The translations under genes were made by a program, and so were the position numbers. DNA of 58,776 bases from Gemmatimonadota bacterium (GTDB taxonomy: Bacteria; Gemmatimonadota; Gemmatimonadetes; Longimicrobiales; Gaopeijiaceae), in assembly GCA_022823365.1 (NCBI GenBank), contig JAJDXG010000033.1:1-58776 (forward strand), read 5' to 3'. The notes under the pieces are model-generated. The model saw nothing but the letters and a program-made list of their open reading frames with translations. It searched no databases and was not told where the DNA came from. The number at the start of each line of letters is the position of its first letter. The stretch's first letter is position 1. Shown piece by piece: positions 45,588 through 53,998 of this stretch.

Positions 45588-45783
45588 GCGAACCCTCAAC
45601 GGCTACTCAGCCTACGTCCCGGACCTGCCCGGGTGCGTTGCGGCCGGGAACTCTCAGGGGGAAACCGAGAAGCTGATCCGCGAAGCGGTCGCATTCCACC
45701 TGGACGCGATGCGAGAACACGGGGATCCCATTCCAGAGCCGCAGACGTCGGTCAGTCTGGTGGAGGTGCCTGCCGCGTCCTAG
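45565..45783 (+). CDS. hicB: HicB-family antitoxin (short form)
   Basis: A 72-aa HicB with the RNase-H-like fold: YAIVIERTLNGYSAYVPDLPGC, AAGNSQGETEKLIREAVAFHLD. It stops after this domain, so the C-terminal DNA-binding part of longer HicB proteins is absent. The only possible start is TTG at 45565, inside hicA, which would tie its translation to the toxin. Autoregulation by this HicB would need another DNA-binding route. Confidence 0.88.
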   Translation: MTYAIVIERTLNGYSAYVPDLPGCVAAGNSQGETEKLIREAVAFHLDAMREHGDPIPEPQTSVSLVEVPAAS

Positions 45784-45848
45784 GACTGATCTTCAGCGGG
45801 GCACGGTCCGCCGTCCCGTGACACTCCGGCCAGGTCGGCACACAGCGA

Positions 45849-46799
45849 CTACCGCTGCCTCCCCAGCGGCCTTCCATCCAGTTCCCATCCGGGATCGATT
45901 CCGAAGCCGAGGTGGTCCAGCGCGGTGGCGGCCACGTCCACGATGAAGGCGGGACCGGGTGGCGGCCAGTCTGAAGTAGCGGGGCCGCTCGCCAGGATGA
46001 AGATCGTCATCTCCTCGGGAGAATCCCCGCCGTGCCCGCCGTCCGCGCGCCTGCCATGGTCGGTGCTGATCAGCACGAGCCAGTCCTCGCTGTCGTAGCC
46101 GGGCCGGGCCCGGACGGCGCCGATCAGCATACCCACGTGCCGGTCGGCGAGCGCGATCGCGTCCCGGTACTCCACACCGATGGAACCGTGCTCGTGGCTG
46201 GTCTCGTCGGGGTTGCCGAGGTAGACGAACATGGCGTCAGGGTCGGCTGATCCCAGATGCGACACGGCCTGCGCGGTGAGTTCGGCATCCGCTTCGGCCC
46301 AGCCGAGGTCGTAGCCGTTGAGCACAACGCGCGTGTCGATCGACACCGGAAGCACCGGGCCACCGCCGTCGAGTTCCGCCAGGGGCAACCAGTCCAGCGC
46401 GGCGAAGGTGGCCAGGGCGGGACGTTCAGCTTCAATGCGCGTCAGGAAGCTCGGCCAGCGATCGTAGTCGCGGCCGGTGAAGTCGTTGTTGGTGACCCCA
46501 TGCTTCTCGGGCCACACGCCGGTGAGCATGGACGACCACGAGGGGCCACTTACCGACGGCGTGGTCGTGCGTGCTTCCGCCGTGTACCACCCGCCCGCCG
46601 CCAGCGCGTCGATGTTGGGCGTGGGGACCTCGGCCAGCACGTCCGGCCGGACTCCGTCGATGCCGATGAGGAGGACCTTCGGGGTGGATTGGGCGGCGGC
46701 GGGGCCGGGCGACGCGACGGAGAGGAACGCGACCGCGGCCAGCGCGCAGACCAGCGACAGGGTGCGGAGGAGGTGCAAGGCGGTCGTATCGGGATTCAT
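45849..46799 (-). CDS. secreted alkaline-phosphatase-superfamily phosphodiesterase
   Basis: The 316-aa protein has a signal peptide (LSLVCALAAVAFLSV, cleavage near AAAQ). It shows the nucleotide pyrophosphatase/phosphodiesterase metal sites: IGIDGVRPD, the nucleophile region TTPSVSGPSWSSMLTG, NPDETSHEHG, STDHGR and GGHGG. Such enzymes hydrolyse phosphodiesters or phosphonate/sulfate esters in the periplasm. The ATG at 46799 is chosen because it puts the signal at the N-terminus. It lies 64 nt downstream of the acetamidase-like gene. Confidence 0.85.
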   Translation of the reverse strand: MNPDTTALHLLRTLSLVCALAAVAFLSVASPGPAAAQSTPKVLLIGIDGVRPDVLAEVPTPNIDALAAGGWYTAEARTTTPSVSGPSWSSMLTGVWPEKHGVTNNDFTGRDYDRWPSFLTRIEAERPALATFAALDWLPLAELDGGGPVLPVSIDTRVVLNGYDLGWAEADAELTAQAVSHLGSADPDAMFVYLGNPDETSHEHGSIGVEYRDAIALADRHVGMLIGAVRARPGYDSEDWLVLISTDHGRRADGGHGGDSPEEMTIFILASGPATSDWPPPGPAFIVDVAATALDHLGFGIDPGWELDGRPLGRQR

Positions 46800-46863
46800 G
46801 AAGGTTGTCCGGCAGCTGCCCGGGTCGGGTTGAACGGTCACGATCGCTGCCCCCATAGGCCCC

Positions 46864-48129
46864 CTACCGCAGAAAAACGCTCTTGGGGATGAACCCCGAG
46901 ACGACCTGCGTGATGTCCACCACCTCGTTGATGCGGAAGTCCACCGCGATGCTCGCCAGCGAGAGCGCCTTCGCCGGCGTGAGCCCCTTCTCCTCGACGA
47001 GGAAGTCGACGACCGCCCGGACGGCGTGTCGCGTGGCCCGGTCCAGGTCGATGTCGATGCCCATCAGGATGTAGTGCTCGTCGTTCTCGGCCATCGGCGC
47101 GTCGATGGACCGGTCCTTGTGCACGGATAGGCGGAAGGTGCCCGTGAGCGACTGCTCGATGGCCGTGCCGCTCACCTCCCCGTCGCCCTGCGCGCCGTGC
47201 GGGTCGCCCACGTAGAAGAGGCCTCCGGGATGGAAGACGGGCAGGTAGACGGTCGTGCCGGTCTTCAGGTGCTTCACGTCCAGGTTGCCCCCGAAGGCTC
47301 CGGGCGGCGTCGACCCCTGGACGCCGGGCGCGCTCACGCCGGGCTGGCCCATCACGGGATCGGGCGCCACGGCCAGGATGCCCATGAACGGCTCCAGCGG
47401 CACGTGGATGTCGTCGGCGAGGAACGCGACCTCCACGCCGTCCGCCATGCCCGTGTGAATCACGTGGCGGCCGCTCTCCGGCGGGATGTCCAGCGCCGGA
47501 TCGCCCTCGCGGAAGCCGGGATACGACGTCGAGAACACGCCGCTGCGCGCACCCGTGCTGTTGATGCCCCAGTTCGCACGCGTCTCGACGGAGAGGATCT
47601 CGATCGCCAGCACATCGCCGGGCTCGGCACCTTCGACGTGGATGGGGCCGGTGATGATGTGGCTGCCCTGCCGGTCCCGAAGCCGCCCGTCGCGCGAGGC
47701 CCAGAAGTCGAGCACGTCCTGGTGGATTTCCTCCCGGGGGATGGCCAGGCCGGTGAGGAACGCGACCGGGTTCTCGTCCTGGCCCGCGCCGGCCGAGGTC
47801 AGCGTGTTCACGCGCACGGTCTCCCCGGACTGCATCCGGAGCACCGGCACCTTGTCGATCGGGAACCAGCCCCACGCCACGTTCTCGGGGGTCGAGGGCA
47901 CGAAATGGTCCGCCTCGATGGGCTGGGTGGTGGCGGCGGGGTCGCTGCCGGCCTCGCCGGTGCCCGCGGCATCGTTCGCCGGCGCGGTGCAGGCGACGGT
48001 AACGGCTAGAGCCAGAGACGCGAAGAGGCCGGTGCGGGAGGCCAGCTGACGGAGGCAGGTGCGCGATCCGCCGTGTGAGTGGGTCGGTTTTCGGTGGTCA
48101 TTCGCGGGATCATTGTTCGACATGTGCAT
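46864..48129 (-). CDS. acetamidase/formamidase-family lipoprotein
   Basis: The 421-aa protein has the FmdA/AmdA fold signature: GWFPIDKVPVLRMQSGETV, GPIHVEGAEPGDVLAIEI, GGNLDVKHLKTGTTVYLPV, FYVGDPHGAQGDGE. A hydrophobic signal ends in VTVAC, predicting a lipoprotein, and a Gly/Ala/Ser-rich spacer follows. Cytoplasmic members release ammonia from formamide or acetamide; exported lipoprotein members are uncharacterised. Two start codons (48129 and 48123) are possible. It lies 25 nt downstream of the TetR gene and is probably cotranscribed with it. Confidence 0.88.
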   Translation of the reverse strand: MHMSNNDPANDHRKPTHSHGGSRTCLRQLASRTGLFASLALAVTVACTAPANDAAGTGEAGSDPAATTQPIEADHFVPSTPENVAWGWFPIDKVPVLRMQSGETVRVNTLTSAGAGQDENPVAFLTGLAIPREEIHQDVLDFWASRDGRLRDRQGSHIITGPIHVEGAEPGDVLAIEILSVETRANWGINSTGARSGVFSTSYPGFREGDPALDIPPESGRHVIHTGMADGVEVAFLADDIHVPLEPFMGILAVAPDPVMGQPGVSAPGVQGSTPPGAFGGNLDVKHLKTGTTVYLPVFHPGGLFYVGDPHGAQGDGEVSGTAIEQSLTGTFRLSVHKDRSIDAPMAENDEHYILMGIDIDLDRATRHAVRAVVDFLVEEKGLTPAKALSLASIAVDFRINEVVDITQVVSGFIPKSVFLR

Positions 48130-48154
48130 TCCTTGGCAGTTGGGGTCCTGGCCG

Positions 48155-48760
48155 TCAATCGGCTCGCATCCCGTCCAGAAGTGTCGAGGTGGTCTGCCGG
48201 ATCAGCCCATCGACATCCACCGCCGTTAAGATCTGCCCCTCGATCAGCAGCGATGCCAGACCGTGCACGGCACCCCATGCCACATAGGCCTGCTGGTGGG
48301 GATCCTTTCGCTTGATCGTTCCGTTCCGCTGGTGCGTCCGGACGATGCGCACGAGTTCGTCGAACAACACGTTCGCGGCCTCGCGGAGCTCGGGTCGGTC
48401 CTCGCGAGTGACCGCTTCCTTGCCGTACATCAGGCGATAGTGCCCCGGGTTTTCCAGGGCGAACCGCACGTACTCCTCGCCGACCCGCCGGAGCCGCTCG
48501 ATCTCCGCGCCGGGGGCTCCCGCGCCCACTGCCTCCAAGCGGTCTCGAAGGCGGCCGAAACCGGCGGCGGCGACCGCCACCAGGAGCGCGGACTTGTCTG
48601 CGAAGTGGCGATAGGGTGCGGACCGCGATACGCCCAGGCGCCGCCCGATCGCGCGCATCGTCACACTCGAGGTCCCTCCCTCGTCGATCATCGCGGCGGC
48701 TTCTGCGAGCAGTGCCGCCCGCAGGTCTCCATGGTGATACGCGCTGCCGTCGAGGCTCAT
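48155..48760 (-). CDS. TetR/AcrR-family transcriptional regulator
   Basis: This 201-aa TetR repressor has an HTH at about residues 27-57 (SVTMRAIGRRLGVSRSAPYRHF) and a C-terminal ligand domain (YVRFALENPGHYRLMYG) of the TetR_C_33 kind. It is divergent from the gene starting at 48877. Two identical palindromes between them are the obvious operators, so it probably represses both its own operon (with the amidase and phosphodiesterase) and the divergent barrel/DUF5671 operon. The ligand is unknown. Confidence 0.93.
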   Translation of the reverse strand: MSLDGSAYHHGDLRAALLAEAAAMIDEGGTSSVTMRAIGRRLGVSRSAPYRHFADKSALLVAVAAAGFGRLRDRLEAVGAGAPGAEIERLRRVGEEYVRFALENPGHYRLMYGKEAVTREDRPELREAANVLFDELVRIVRTHQRNGTIKRKDPHQQAYVAWGAVHGLASLLIEGQILTAVDVDGLIRQTTSTLLDGMRAD

Positions 48761-48795
48761 GCCGAAAGGTGGTCGGTACAGGGATGATCAGCAAT

Positions 48796-48837
48796 GTTGA
48801 CATCGTCAACGTCACCGCTTATGTTGACATCGTCAAC
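48796..48837. promoter_or_regulatory. twin TetR operators with embedded plus-strand promoter
   Basis: The perfect palindrome GTTGAC-ATC-GTCAAC occurs at 48796-48810 and again at 48823-48837, centres 27 nt apart. The plus-strand promoter is built into them: the -35 TTGACA (48797-48802) lies in operator 1 and, after 17 nt, the -10 TATGTT (48820-48825) runs into operator 2. Occupied operators would block both hexamers. Confidence 0.75.
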
Positions 48838-48876
48838 AACGCTTGGAGCAACCCACTCAGGGAGAGAAACCGGCAG

Positions 48877-49866
48877 ATGTCCGTCAACGAGCAGATTCCC
48901 GGGTGCCCGGAGGCAGCCCGCACTCCCCTCGCGATGGCGATTGTCCTGGTCGCCGTGAGTTGGTTCGTCGTCCCCGCGACCGCGAGCGCCCAGGGGCGAG
49001 ACGGCTTCTATCTGCGGGGCGATTTCGGGGACTCGGATGCGTTGACCATCCGGGCTCGAATCGAGGGCGTCGATCAGCCGACGCGTTGTGATCGGCTGTT
49101 GTATCCCGATCCGGCCGCCGTCCCGCGCGACCCGGCATGCTCCGGACATACATCCGGCGTGTTCGCGACGGTGGAGTTCGATCGGGGCGCGGAAACCATG
49201 ACCAGCGCAACCGCTCTCGCCCTGGGGTACGCCCGCGGCAGGCTCCGCGTGGAAGCGGAAATGAGCAACACCATGCTCGGGGGAACCTCCGCGCCGATGC
49301 GGGACTCCGGGCAGCCGGCGGAGGAGCGGCTGCATGAGTGGAGCGCGGTCGAACGGCCTCAGGCCCGGCTGTCGGGGTTCAGCATCAACGACCTGTTCCT
49401 GAACGTGCACCTCGATTTCAGCAATTCGTCGCGCTTCACGCCGTTCCTGGGCGTCGGAGGTGGCTTCTCCACCGTCATTCTCACGTTCGAGGGCTTGCGG
49501 GTCCGGCGAACGCTCGCCGACGGGTTCGCGCCCACAGGGGGCGTAGCGCCTGCCGCGGGCAAGGCTGTTCCCGCATGGCAGACGCGAGCGGCCGGAACCG
49601 CCGACCACATGTCGCTCCCTTTGGCCGAATCGACACTCGGAACCAACCTGATCGGAGGGATTGCGTTCGAGGCGAACGAGCGAGTCAGCCTTGTGTTCCG
49701 GGGACGCTATTCGCGTTACGGCGATGTCCACAAACCGGGCAAATGGGACCTGGTGCGAAGCCACGGGCCGGTCCTCGCCGATGGCCGAACCCCTGCAACC
49801 TTCGATCTGGTGCTCGGCGACATCGCTGCCTACTCGGCCACCATCTCGTTCGTGTACGGCCTCTAG
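48877..49866 (+). CDS. outer-membrane beta-barrel-like protein under TetR control
   Basis: The 329-aa protein has a signal region (MAIVLVAVSWFVVPATASAQG) and a mature part of amphipathic strands typical of small barrels (GFYLRGDFGDSDALTIRARI, FLNVHLDFSNSSRFTPFLGVG, TISFVYGL end). The ATG at 48877 gives MSVNEQI, the same first seven residues as the next gene, before the signal; an internal ATG at 48934 would start directly at the signal. It is first in an operon with the DUF5671 gene, led by the twin-operator promoter. Confidence 0.72.
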   Translation: MSVNEQIPGCPEAARTPLAMAIVLVAVSWFVVPATASAQGRDGFYLRGDFGDSDALTIRARIEGVDQPTRCDRLLYPDPAAVPRDPACSGHTSGVFATVEFDRGAETMTSATALALGYARGRLRVEAEMSNTMLGGTSAPMRDSGQPAEERLHEWSAVERPQARLSGFSINDLFLNVHLDFSNSSRFTPFLGVGGGFSTVILTFEGLRVRRTLADGFAPTGGVAPAAGKAVPAWQTRAAGTADHMSLPLAESTLGTNLIGGIAFEANERVSLVFRGRYSRYGDVHKPGKWDLVRSHGPVLADGRTPATFDLVLGDIAAYSATISFVYGL

Positions 49867-49911
49867 GCAGGCACCAGACCCGGATCGACCACTCAAAGGA
49901 GGAGCTGCCAC

Positions 49912-50556
49912 ATGTCCGTCAACGAACAAATCTCCGGTTTCCTGAAGGCAGGCCTGGAGCGGGGCCTGCCTCGAGAGCGACTCAAGGAGGTGCTTCACGA
50001 GGCCGGTTGGCCGCACAATCAGGTTCGACGCGCCCTGGGTGCCTTCGCCGATGTCGCGTTTCCGATCCCCGTCCCCCGCCCCGCGCCATATCTGTCCGCG
50101 CGTGAGGCTTTCGTCTACCTCGTTCTCTTCGGCACGCTGTACGCCAGCGCGGTCAGCCTGGGGAGCCTCATCTTCGCATTCATCCATCAGGCATTCCCCG
50201 ATCCCTCCCTGGATCCGGCAGCCGCCCTGGAGGCGGCGCGAGAGGAGATACGCTGGTCGATCTCCTTCCTCGTCGCGACGTTCCCCGTCTTCGCCTTCGT
50301 CTTCTGGACGAATGACCGCGCTGTCCGCAAAGACCCGGGTCGACGGCTTTCGCGAGTTCGGCAATCGCTGACCTACCTGTCGCTGTTCCTCGGTGCAGCC
50401 ACCCTCATCGGCGTGGTCACGAGCATCGTCTACAACCTGCTCGGCGGCGAATTGACGGTCCGGTTCGTCCTGAAGGTCCTCACCGTCGGTACGATCACGG
50501 GCTTGTTGTTCGGGTACTTCCTGCGCGACGTGCGCAAGGAGGAGGTGGCACAATGA
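49912..50556 (+). CDS. DUF5671-domain membrane protein
   Basis: The 214-aa protein has a helical N-terminal segment (LKAGLERGLPRERLKEVL, AGWPHNQVRRALGAF) and then the DUF5671 membrane domain starting YLSAREAFVYLVLFGTLY, with four predicted helices (about 60-85, 115-135, 155-180, 185-207). Function of the domain is unknown. A good GGAGG precedes the ATG. It overlaps the next gene by ATGA; the pair recurs together in other bacteria as far as I recall. Confidence 0.8.
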   Translation: MSVNEQISGFLKAGLERGLPRERLKEVLHEAGWPHNQVRRALGAFADVAFPIPVPRPAPYLSAREAFVYLVLFGTLYASAVSLGSLIFAFIHQAFPDPSLDPAAALEAAREEIRWSISFLVATFPVFAFVFWTNDRAVRKDPGRRLSRVRQSLTYLSLFLGAATLIGVVTSIVYNLLGGELTVRFVLKVLTVGTITGLLFGYFLRDVRKEEVAQ

Positions 50557-51056
50557 ACCTCTCGCCGCGATCCATGGCGCTGGCGGCCGCAGGAACGGCC
50601 GTCGTGGCGGCGGTGGCGTTCGGGCTGGTTCTTCTGGGATCTCCCGCGCAGGAGCGCGCGCGCCGGATCGACGATCGGCGCGTGGCGGACCTGCACGGAA
50701 TCGCGGCGGCCAGCAACCTCTACTGGTCTCGACATTCGCGGCTGCCGGCGTCCCTGGACGATCTGACGGCCGCCCCCGGCCTGAGAATCAACACCCGCGA
50801 TCCCGTGAGTTCGGAGAGCTACGGATACGAGGCGCTCGACAGCTCGCGCTACGAGGTGTGCGCGACCTTCGACCGGGAGTCCCTTGCCGGGTCCGGAGAG
50901 GCGGCCACTGTCCCCCCGGTCGTGCAGATGAGCTGCCAGGGTTGCCACGCAGCGGCGAGGATCCGGGTCGACGATCCGGTCACCGGGCACGTCAATCCCA
51001 GGGACCTTTGGACACATGGCACCGGACGGCAGTGCTTTCAGCTGCAGGTGCGGTGA
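50553..51056 (+). CDS. single-pass membrane protein with CXXCH motif, partner of DUF5671
   Basis: This 167-aa protein has one N-terminal membrane helix (AAAGTAVVAAVAFGLVLLG) and a pilin-like or periplasmic domain (DDRRVADLHGIAAASNLYW, LPASLDDLTA, YEVCATFDRE). Near the C-terminus MSCQGCHAAARI contains CQGCH, formally a c-type haem motif, plus further cysteines. Function is unknown. Coupled to the DUF5671 gene by ATGA, it likely works with it at the membrane. Confidence 0.7.
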   Translation: MNLSPRSMALAAAGTAVVAAVAFGLVLLGSPAQERARRIDDRRVADLHGIAAASNLYWSRHSRLPASLDDLTAAPGLRINTRDPVSSESYGYEALDSSRYEVCATFDRESLAGSGEAATVPPVVQMSCQGCHAAARIRVDDPVTGHVNPRDLWTHGTGRQCFQLQVR

Positions 51057-51153
51057 TGTGGGGGTGGAGCTCCCAATCCGGAACGGCCCGGAGCTGGAGG
51101 GTGTCCGGTATGTGTACCCGGATCAAGTCGGACTGCAGCGAAGCGAGGAGGCG

Positions 51154-51513
51154 ATGGGAAAGACCATGATCACCGGCGCGCATACCATCATCTACAGTAC
51201 GGATCCGGCCGCCGACCGGAGCTTTTTCCGCGACGTCCTGGCGTTGCCGAACATCGATCTCGGGGGTGGCTGGCTGCTCTTTGCCCTGCCTCCGTCGGAA
51301 GTGGCGGTGCATCCTTCCGAGAAGAACGACGTCCATGAGCTGTACCTCATGTGCGAAGATGTCGACGCCCTGGTCGAACACCTGTCCGCCGCGGGCGTCG
51401 ATTGCAGTCCGGTCGAGAATCAGGGGTGGGGCAGACTGACGGCCGTAACCCTGCCGGGCGGAGGGAAGCTCGGGATCTACCAGCCATTGCACGAGGTCAT
51501 CGCCGAAACCTGA
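51154..51513 (+). CDS. VOC/glyoxalase-superfamily protein
   Basis: A 119-aa single-domain vicinal-oxygen-chelate protein: AHTIIYSTDPAADRSFFRDVL, ELYLMCEDVDALVEHLSAAG, WGRLTAVTLPGGGKLGIYQP. The fold covers glyoxalase I, dioxygenases and antibiotic-binding proteins, and no specific activity can be assigned. The ATG at 51154 is used; ATG 51166 is an alternative. It may still belong to the TetR-controlled operon, about 100 nt after the previous gene. Confidence 0.8.
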   Translation: MGKTMITGAHTIIYSTDPAADRSFFRDVLALPNIDLGGGWLLFALPPSEVAVHPSEKNDVHELYLMCEDVDALVEHLSAAGVDCSPVENQGWGRLTAVTLPGGGKLGIYQPLHEVIAET

Positions 51514-51602
51514 GGGCGGTGCGACACGATGCCGGGCGCCGGGCCGCGCCCCGTGAACGCCCACCACCCGCAGCCTTCTTGACTCAGGAGCCTCGACGAG
51601 CC

Positions 51603-51839
51603 GTGACCGGATATCTGTTTGTGGCGCTCGCGGTGCTCGTGGCGGTGGCCGGCTGGAGGTTCCGGCACCGGCTGCGTCGCGAGACCCGGAGCGGGGTGAC
51701 GGATGAGATCGTCCGTCAAATCGAGACGGTCGGTCGCATAGATGCGGAGGATGTCGAGCCGCTGGACCTGGAGCAGGTTCGGGCCGAGGAGGACGAGTTC
51801 TGGGCCGAGACCTGGGACGAACCGGAGGAGGACTGGTAG
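51603..51839 (+). CDS. small membrane protein with acidic tail
   Basis: The 78-aa product starts at GTG with one membrane helix (YLFVALAVLVAVAGW), a basic stretch (RFRHRLRRETR), then an acidic, tryptophan-rich end (DEFWAETWDEPEEDW). This order is common among small bacterial membrane proteins. No family is recognised. Confidence 0.55.
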   Translation: MTGYLFVALAVLVAVAGWRFRHRLRRETRSGVTDEIVRQIETVGRIDAEDVEPLDLEQVRAEEDEFWAETWDEPEEDW

Positions 51840-52037
51840 AGCTGCGTCCGAGCCGGGCGGATGTAGTCCCATTCAGCCATTCGCTCGCCCATCGTCGTGC
51901 ACCATCCTGTTATCGGCATTAATGTTACTGGGGCCGACCTGGCTGTCTCGTGGCGGCCCGCCGACCGGGGGAGCGCGTGAACCTTGTGATTTGTCAAAGG
52001 GTAAACGAGCGGTTGAGAGGGGTAAGGTGGAGGTGAC

Positions 52038-52286
52038 ATGGGTGAAATCGCAGGCTGGCTAAGGGGCAGGGGCGAGTTTCTGACGGTGATCGGCCTTATC
52101 CTCGCCGTGGCCATCTGGCTCACGTCGCGCACCGATGCGCTGGGTGACCACGTAGGCGATCTCGAAGTGCAGTTTGCCAGGTTCGATGAGCGACTGGGGA
52201 ACGTGGAGAAGGGCAATGACCAACTCCAGCAGTCGATCAACACGCTGATTCAGCTCCACCTCAACGCAGCTGCACAAGACCGATGA
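52038..52286 (+). CDS. small membrane-anchored coiled-coil protein
   Basis: The protein has 82 aa: a membrane helix (FLTVIGLILAVAIWLT) followed by a heptad-patterned helix (HVGDLEVQFARFDERLGNVE). It resembles phage-type or stress-related membrane coiled-coil proteins without a named family. Stands alone between the small acidic membrane protein and the DUF433 module. Confidence 0.6.
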   Translation: MGEIAGWLRGRGEFLTVIGLILAVAIWLTSRTDALGDHVGDLEVQFARFDERLGNVEKGNDQLQQSINTLIQLHLNAAAQDR

Positions 52287-52425
52287 CCCGCCGGGCGCGA
52301 GCCTCGAAGCCGAACCGGGTGCACTGGTAGACTTCATCCGCTCGTAGCGTCGTCCGGCACCCTCAGCACGCGTGGCGGCTTCGTCGGGGTCGCCCAGCAT
52401 CGCCCAGAACTCGGCGGGGATGTCG

Positions 52426-52756
52426 CTAGGAAAGCGCCAGGAACGCTGCCATCTGGTCGGCTCCGAAGGCAAGGACCTGGGTCAGGTTGGATCGCAGGGC
52501 CTCTTCGATCGGCCGTAGTGCAGTTGCCCCGCCGAATCCAGATGACCTTGGGAGGCGAACCCCTGAGGAAGCTCGCCTGGTGGAAGTCCGAGTCCTTGGA
52601 GACGATGGTTAGCCCGTGATCGCGGGCATAATCCCAGATCGCGGCGTCGGTGGCCCGGGACAATCCGGCGTCTCGAACGTGGACGGACTCCGGAAACACG
52701 TCCGATAGCCCAGCGACGAGACGCGGGGACAGGTTCTCGTCGAAGAGGAGCTTCAC
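52426..52756 (-). pseudogene. DUF5615 PIN-like toxin, frameshifted
   Basis: The first ~82 residues are a clear DUF5615/PIN-like toxin (MKLLFDENLSPRLVAGL, HVRDAGLSRATDAAIWDYA, TIVSKDSDFHQASFL, VIWIRRGNCTTA). Near 52510 the frame breaks. The expected C-terminus continues one frame over as IEEALRSNLTQVLAFGADQM and AAFLALS, ending at the TAG 52428-52426. A one-base gain or two-base loss explains it. Unrepaired, the frame runs on into unrelated sequence. The toxin is probably inactive, although the N-terminal acidic residues survive. Confidence 0.75.
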
Positions 52757-52980
52757 CTGGGCGGAAGCGAGACGAGCCTTCGCTCCCGCTCCGCCGCAAA
52801 CGTCAGTGCCGCGCGGATGTCTTCGCGCTCCAGGTCCGGGAAGTCCTCCAGGATTTCCCCTTCCGTCATCCCGGACGCCAGGTACTCAAGGACATCGTAC
52901 ACCGTGATCCTGAGCCCGCGAATGCACGGCTTCCCGCCCCTTTTTTCCGGCTCGAGGGTGATGCGATCCAGATGGTTCAT
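52753..52980 (-). CDS. DUF433-domain antitoxin
   Basis: A 75-aa DUF433 protein: ITLEPEKRGGKPCIRGLRITVYDVLEYLASGM and EDFPDLEREDIRAAL. DUF433 proteins are the antitoxin partners of DUF5615 PIN-like toxins and bind DNA through a helix-turn-helix. It overlaps the toxin start by ATGA. The antitoxin is intact while the toxin is frameshifted. Confidence 0.88.
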   Translation of the reverse strand: MNHLDRITLEPEKRGGKPCIRGLRITVYDVLEYLASGMTEGEILEDFPDLEREDIRAALTFAAERERRLVSLPPR

Positions 52981-53128
52981 TCTCTACGATACCCGTAGGC
53001 CGGATCGGAGGTCAATCTCCCCCGCCGGCGGAGTTCTCGAAGCTGCGTTTCGGGCCACGGACCGCCCGCCTCCCTGCCGCGCTGCACCGGGTTCCCAGGT
53101 CGGCGGGGCGCCGTTGCCCACCCACCCC

Positions 53129-53812
53129 CTACGCCGCCTGCTCACCCGCGCTGGCCTCCCGCAGCGCATCCGCCATGATCCCGCACGCTGAGCCGATCAC
53201 CCCGATCCCGGCGAACATCGCCACCGTGGCCAGGACCCTCCCGCCGGCCGTCACGGGCTGGATGTCGCCGTAGCCCACCGTCGTCAGCGTGACCACCGCC
53301 CACCACAGGCCATCGTACACCGAGCTGAAGACCTCCGGCTGCACCTCGTGCTCGAGGTGGTACATGCCGAACCCGGCCGTGAACACGACGATGGACGTGC
53401 CTGCGAACAGCGCACCGGCCTCGTCCAGGGCGTGCCGGAACGCCCTCGCGAGCTTGACCACGGCTTGGGTGTGGGTGGCCAGCTTCGCTGTCACGACGAA
53501 GATGCGGAACAGGCGAAAGGCACGAAGCGCCTTCAGATCGAATCCCGTGAACGCCCACAGCGGCAGGACGGCCATGAAGTCCACGATCCCCATGAAGCTG
53601 AACGCGTACTTCTTCCAGTCCTCCGCTCGCCGAATGCGAACGCACCACTCGACCGTATAGACCGACCAGACGCCCACACCGGCCCAGAAGAAGAACGTCC
53701 CCGCACCGGCCATGCCGTCCGCCGTCTCCGCAATCTGGAGCACCAGATCCACGAGAATGACGGCGATCACCGCAAGCTCGGTTCGTTCCGAGAATGGAGA
53801 GGTCTGTCGCAT
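53129..53812 (-). CDS. voltage-gated-type potassium channel (ion transporter)
   Basis: The 227-aa six-helix channel subunit has an S4-like positively spaced helix (LKALRAFRLFRIF, about 93-105), pore helix WWAVVTLT and the selectivity filter TTVGYGD at residues 177-183, then S6. Four subunits would form a K+-selective channel. The short form without a C-terminal regulatory domain resembles KvAP-like minimal channels. The ATG at 53812 is preferred over a 70-codon extension of low complexity. Confidence 0.92.
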   Translation of the reverse strand: MRQTSPFSERTELAVIAVILVDLVLQIAETADGMAGAGTFFFWAGVGVWSVYTVEWCVRIRRAEDWKKYAFSFMGIVDFMAVLPLWAFTGFDLKALRAFRLFRIFVVTAKLATHTQAVVKLARAFRHALDEAGALFAGTSIVVFTAGFGMYHLEHEVQPEVFSSVYDGLWWAVVTLTTVGYGDIQPVTAGGRVLATVAMFAGIGVIGSACGIMADALREASAGEQAA

Positions 53813-53998
53813 GGGGGTCTCCCGGGGGTGAGGGATGGGGGTCGCGGGGTCGGGTGCAGGTTGCGGGTGGGGCAGCGGGGGGTGCAAGGGAGCGAGGGCG
53901 CGGGGAGGGGCCCAGCGCCCCGCGGCCCTTGAACTCCGCCGTGAATCGTCGTCCCTTCCCTGGCCCCTTCCCGGCGCCTCCCGTTTCAAGTGGCCCCC

